A stretch of 64,000 nucleotides of DNA from Sinomonas atrocyanea (GTDB lineage Bacteria; Actinomycetota; Actinomycetes; Actinomycetales; Micrococcaceae), in NCBI RefSeq assembly GCF_030811715.1, contig NZ_JAUSRH010000006.1, positions 124,001 through 188,000 of the forward strand, given 5' to 3'. A program made the position numbers and the translations under genes. Under the pieces are notes generated by a model, which was not told the DNA's origin, made no database searches, and saw only the letters and a list, made by a program, of their open reading frames with translations. This document shows, piece by piece, positions 61,734 through 64,000 of this stretch. Position 1 is the stretch's first letter. Every line of letters begins with the position of its first letter.

Positions 61734-62624
61734 ATGGCCATCCCCCTCCTCGCAGCCGCTGTCGTCGGCGCCGCCCTCGCGGCCCTATGCTGGTCCCTCC
61801 TCTCGGTCGACCGTGTCGGGTTCCGCGCAATCCGGACGAACCTCGGCCGCGGCATCGCCCCCGCCGCCACGGCGCCGCAGACGAGCCCGGACCTCAGCGC
61901 CGTCCTCGAGGGGATCACCCGTCGACTCACTCCCGCGGCCTACGTCCGCCGCCTCGACAGGCTCCTCATGCACGCGGGTCGACCGGCGTCCCTCCCTCTC
62001 GGACGCCTCCTCGCCGCGAAGCCCGCCCTCGCCCTCCTGGGCGCAGTGTCCGGCCTGCTCGTGCTGTCGCTCGACTCGATCCCCACGTTCCGGCTCATCG
62101 CACTGTTCCTGGTGGTCTTCGGATACATGGTTCCCGACCTCATGCTCCTGAGCCGCGGCATGGAACGCCAGAAGATCATTCAGCGCGACCTCCCCAACAC
62201 TCTCGACCAGCTCCTCATCTCGGTCGAAGCCGGCCTCGGCTTCGAAGCCGCCCTCGCCCGGGCAAGCTCGAACGGCAAGGGCCCGCTCGCTGAAGAACTC
62301 GCGCGCACCCTCCAGGACATGCAGGTCGGCCGGTCCCGGCGCGAGGCCTACCTCGGCCTCGCCGAACGCACCACAGCAGCAGAGGTCCGTAGCTTCGTCC
62401 AGGCCGTCGTCCAGGCCGACGCGTACGGCATCGCGATCGCCCGGGTGCTCCACATCCAGGCCAAGGCCATGCGCGTCAAACGCCGTCAGCGCGCCGAGGA
62501 ACAGGCGATGAAGCTCCCCGTCAAGGTGCTCTTCCCGTTGCTCTTCTTCATCTTTCCGGTGCTGTTCATCGCGATCCTCGGACCCGCTGTCATCAACACC
62601 ATCGCAACGTTGTCGGGGCGGTAG
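61734..62624 (+). CDS. tadC: TadC, inner-membrane platform protein
   Basis: This is the second T2SSF-domain platform protein. The 296 residues include LPNTLDQLLISVEAGLGFEA, LARTLQDMQVGRSRREAYLG and the C-terminal helices (LPVKVLFPLLFFIFPVLFIA). It follows tadB by 9 nt. A fragment of a sister tadC lies at 52686-52883 on the opposite strand. Confidence 0.95.
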   Translation: MAIPLLAAAVVGAALAALCWSLLSVDRVGFRAIRTNLGRGIAPAATAPQTSPDLSAVLEGITRRLTPAAYVRRLDRLLMHAGRPASLPLGRLLAAKPALALLGAVSGLLVLSLDSIPTFRLIALFLVVFGYMVPDLMLLSRGMERQKIIQRDLPNTLDQLLISVEAGLGFEAALARASSNGKGPLAEELARTLQDMQVGRSRREAYLGLAERTTAAEVRSFVQAVVQADAYGIAIARVLHIQAKAMRVKRRQRAEEQAMKLPVKVLFPLLFFIFPVLFIAILGPAVINTIATLSGR

Positions 62625-62627
62625 CGC

Positions 62628-63059
62628 ATGGGCACGAAACAGACCGTCGTGACCGCGCCCGGCAGAGTGTCCGAGAGGGCAGGCGGCGTCCAGCCGCTCG
62701 TGGACCCCGCGGCCCTGCAGGGGCTCGCCGAGGACGTCGGCCCCGAGACGGCGGCGTCATTCTCACGCGCCTTCGTGCGCCTCTGGCCGCGACGCCGTGA
62801 CAGCCTCATCGCCGCCCTCGGACAGGACGACTACGGTGCCGCACACGACGCTGCCCTCAGCCTGCGGAGCTCCTCTGCGATGGTCGGAGCCTCCCGACTC
62901 GCCGGGCTCGCCGGGCAGCTCGAACGGTGCTTGCGTGCGGAAGGCACAGTCGCTGCGGCAAGGTTTCTCCCGTCGATTCTCGAGTGCGGGCCCCCCACCC
63001 TGTTGCGGCTGTCCAATGACAGCAGCGTGAGCATAGGGGGACCCGGCGAACTGCAGTAA
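62628..63059 (+). CDS. HPt-like protein with the phospho-acceptor His replaced by Leu
   Basis: The 143-residue product, 3 nt after tadC, has the helix pattern of a histidine-phosphotransfer domain (FSRAFVRLWPRRRDSLIAAL, SLRSSSAMVGASRLAGLAGQ). In active HPt proteins the motif is H-[ST]-L-[KR]-x-S-S-A; here it reads LSLRSSSA, with Leu77 (CTC, 62856-62858) at the His position. One base change from CAC explains it. It could be a non-phosphorylated docking protein or a decaying one. Its link to the tad operon suggests a role in pilus control. ATG 62628 is used. Confidence 0.7.
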   Translation: MGTKQTVVTAPGRVSERAGGVQPLVDPAALQGLAEDVGPETAASFSRAFVRLWPRRRDSLIAALGQDDYGAAHDAALSLRSSSAMVGASRLAGLAGQLERCLRAEGTVAAARFLPSILECGPPTLLRLSNDSSVSIGGPGELQ

Positions 63060-63130
63060 TCCGTTTGCTGAGTCCGGCGACCACGCCGGCGGGCGCTCCC
63101 GGGAAGGGCTGCGAACGAAGATTCACCACG

Positions 63131-63292
63131 CCTGTTGAGGTTGCCGCCGAGCGCGCTGGCCGCACCGATGATCACGACCGCGATGGCGACCATGATGCGG
63201 TACGCGACGGCGATGGCGCCCTGCACGCCTGAGAGGGTGCGCTCCTTGAGCTTGAGGCCGGCGACGTGCAGGGGGGCCATGCTGGAAAGCAT
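63131..63292 (-). pseudogene. Decayed, inverted flp pilin copy
   Basis: On the minus strand the frame reads MLSSMAPLHVAGLKLKERTL, then SGVQGAIAVAYRIMVAIAVV, then IIGAASALGGNLNR. It matches pilin 1 (MLSLIASLHVLGIKAKERFL) throughout. The processing Glu is Ala (VAY for VEY), one codon is missing from the helix, and the C-terminal FNNV..PTTA is gone, the frame running on antisense to the HPt gene. The upstream GAGCTGGT and AGGAG resemble the flp leader, so the copy includes its 5' region. Confidence 0.85.
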
Positions 63293-63477
63293 CTTGTGCT
63301 CCTGGGGTGTGTGGTGGTTGTCGTCGGCTGGTCCGATCACCAGCTCCACCATCGACGTCAGGGAGGCGGCTCGGCGCGGGGTGCCGAGCTGGAGCGAAGC
63401 TCGCGGAAGCGTCGCCAGGCGGGCGGTTCCTGCGGTTCCGCGGCGGCGTTCCTGCGTGAATCCTTAGACTGGCAGGC

Positions 63478-64000
63478 ATGACTTCTGAGCCCTCCACGGT
63501 GCGTGTGCGCCTCGATCTGGCGTACGACGGCGCCCCGTTCAGCGGGTGGGCGGTGCAGCCGGGGCGCCGCACGGCGCAGGGGTCCCTCGAGGAGGCGCTC
63601 GCGCTGATCCTGCGCCGGCCGGTCCGGGTGGTCGTGGCCGGCCGCACCGACGCCGGGGTGCACGCCCGCGGGCAAGTGGTGCACCTGGACCTCGCGCCCG
63701 CGGAGTGGGACGGGCTCGCGCGGCGCTCGTCCGAGGCGCCCGAGGAGGTCCTCGTGCGGCGGCTGCGCGGTGCCCTGAGCCGGGTGCTCGGGGAGGAGAC
63801 GGGCGCGCTCGAGGTGCGCAGCGCCGTCGTGCCTCCGGCCGGGTTCGACGCGCGGTTCTCGGCGCTGTGGCGGCGCTACTCCTACCGGATCGCGGACGGC
63901 CCCGAGGACTGGGATCCGGTGCTGCGCGGGATCACGCTGTGGCACCGCGCGGCCGTCGACGTGGGGCGGATGAACGCCGCCGCGGACCAGTTGCTGGGCC
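63478..64000 (+). CDS. truA: tRNA pseudouridine synthase A (3' end cut by window)
   Basis: TruA converts uridines 38-40 of tRNA anticodon stems to pseudouridine. The catalytic Asp lies in VAGRTDAGVHARGQVVH; LAYDGAPFSGWAVQPGRRTA and FDARFSALWRRYSYRI are also typical. ATG 63478 (MTSEPSTVRVRLDLAYDG) gives 174 codons to the window edge. In related genomes it commonly follows rplQ directly. The gap before it (63060-63477) holds the flp relic and no other gene. Confidence 0.95.
   Translation, partial: MTSEPSTVRVRLDLAYDGAPFSGWAVQPGRRTAQGSLEEALALILRRPVRVVVAGRTDAGVHARGQVVHLDLAPAEWDGLARRSSEAPEEVLVRRLRGALSRVLGEETGALEVRSAVVPPAGFDARFSALWRRYSYRIADGPEDWDPVLRGITLWHRAAVDVGRMNAAADQLLG

Overview
The window is GC-rich DNA whose codons end almost always in G or C. 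It carries the rplJL, rpoBC, str, S10, spc and alpha ribosomal/transcription operons of an actinobacterium. Three features point to Micrococcaceae (Arthrobacter/Sinomonas-like), by inference: secY-adk-map ends the spc operon, no rpsN lies between rplE and rpsH, and no rpsD lies between rpsK and rpoA. No tRNA, rRNA, CRISPR array, insertion sequence or prophage was recognised.

Layout. 1-4309: end of a respiratory nitrate reductase operon (narH partial, narJ, narI) with a NarK-type transporter. 4371-9117: ATP-dependent DNA ligase, rplJ-rplL behind an L10-type leader, and a leftward thiolase plus YbaK-type deacylase. 9528-22051: rpoB-rpoC, then rpsL-rpsG-fusA-tuf. 22162-23658: a leftward GH1 beta-glucosidase. 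24043-29394: S10 operon (rpsJ to rpsQ). 29901-30932: an AbiEi/DUF559-like gene between the S10 and spc operons. 31352-38564: spc operon, secY, adk, map. 38614-46006: accessory block (MDR oxidoreductase, leftward sugar ABC importer, P1 peptidase, double-SRPBCC protein, a second AbiEi/DUF559-like gene). 46462-49709: infA-rpmJ-rpsM-rpsK and rpoA-rplQ. 49843-63059: a divergent two-component system, a large membrane protein, relics, and a complete-looking Tad/Flp pilus operon. 63478 to the end: truA (partial).

How it fits together. The core operons make the ribosome, RNA polymerase, elongation factors and Sec translocon. Operon junctions hold strong hairpins, candidate promoters and, unusually, several different short repeat families, often with a period near 21-22 bp. 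The tad operon (two Flp pilins, TadE-like, TadG-like, CpaB, TadZ/CpaE, TadA, TadB, TadC) is joined by 4-nt stop/start overlaps. It is followed by an HPt-like protein that has Leu where the phospho-acceptor His should be. A decayed inverted flp copy lies beyond it, and a tadC fragment lies about 3 kb before it.

The most interesting candidates are: (a) two orphan AbiEi-like proteins with a PD-(D/E)xK-like C-terminus, each beside its own private repeat set at a ribosomal operon junction; (b) the phased 21-bp arrays before the str operon and after rplL; (c) the HPt protein lacking His; (d) the flp and tadC relics around the tad locus; and (e) three mutually complementary repeats before secY.
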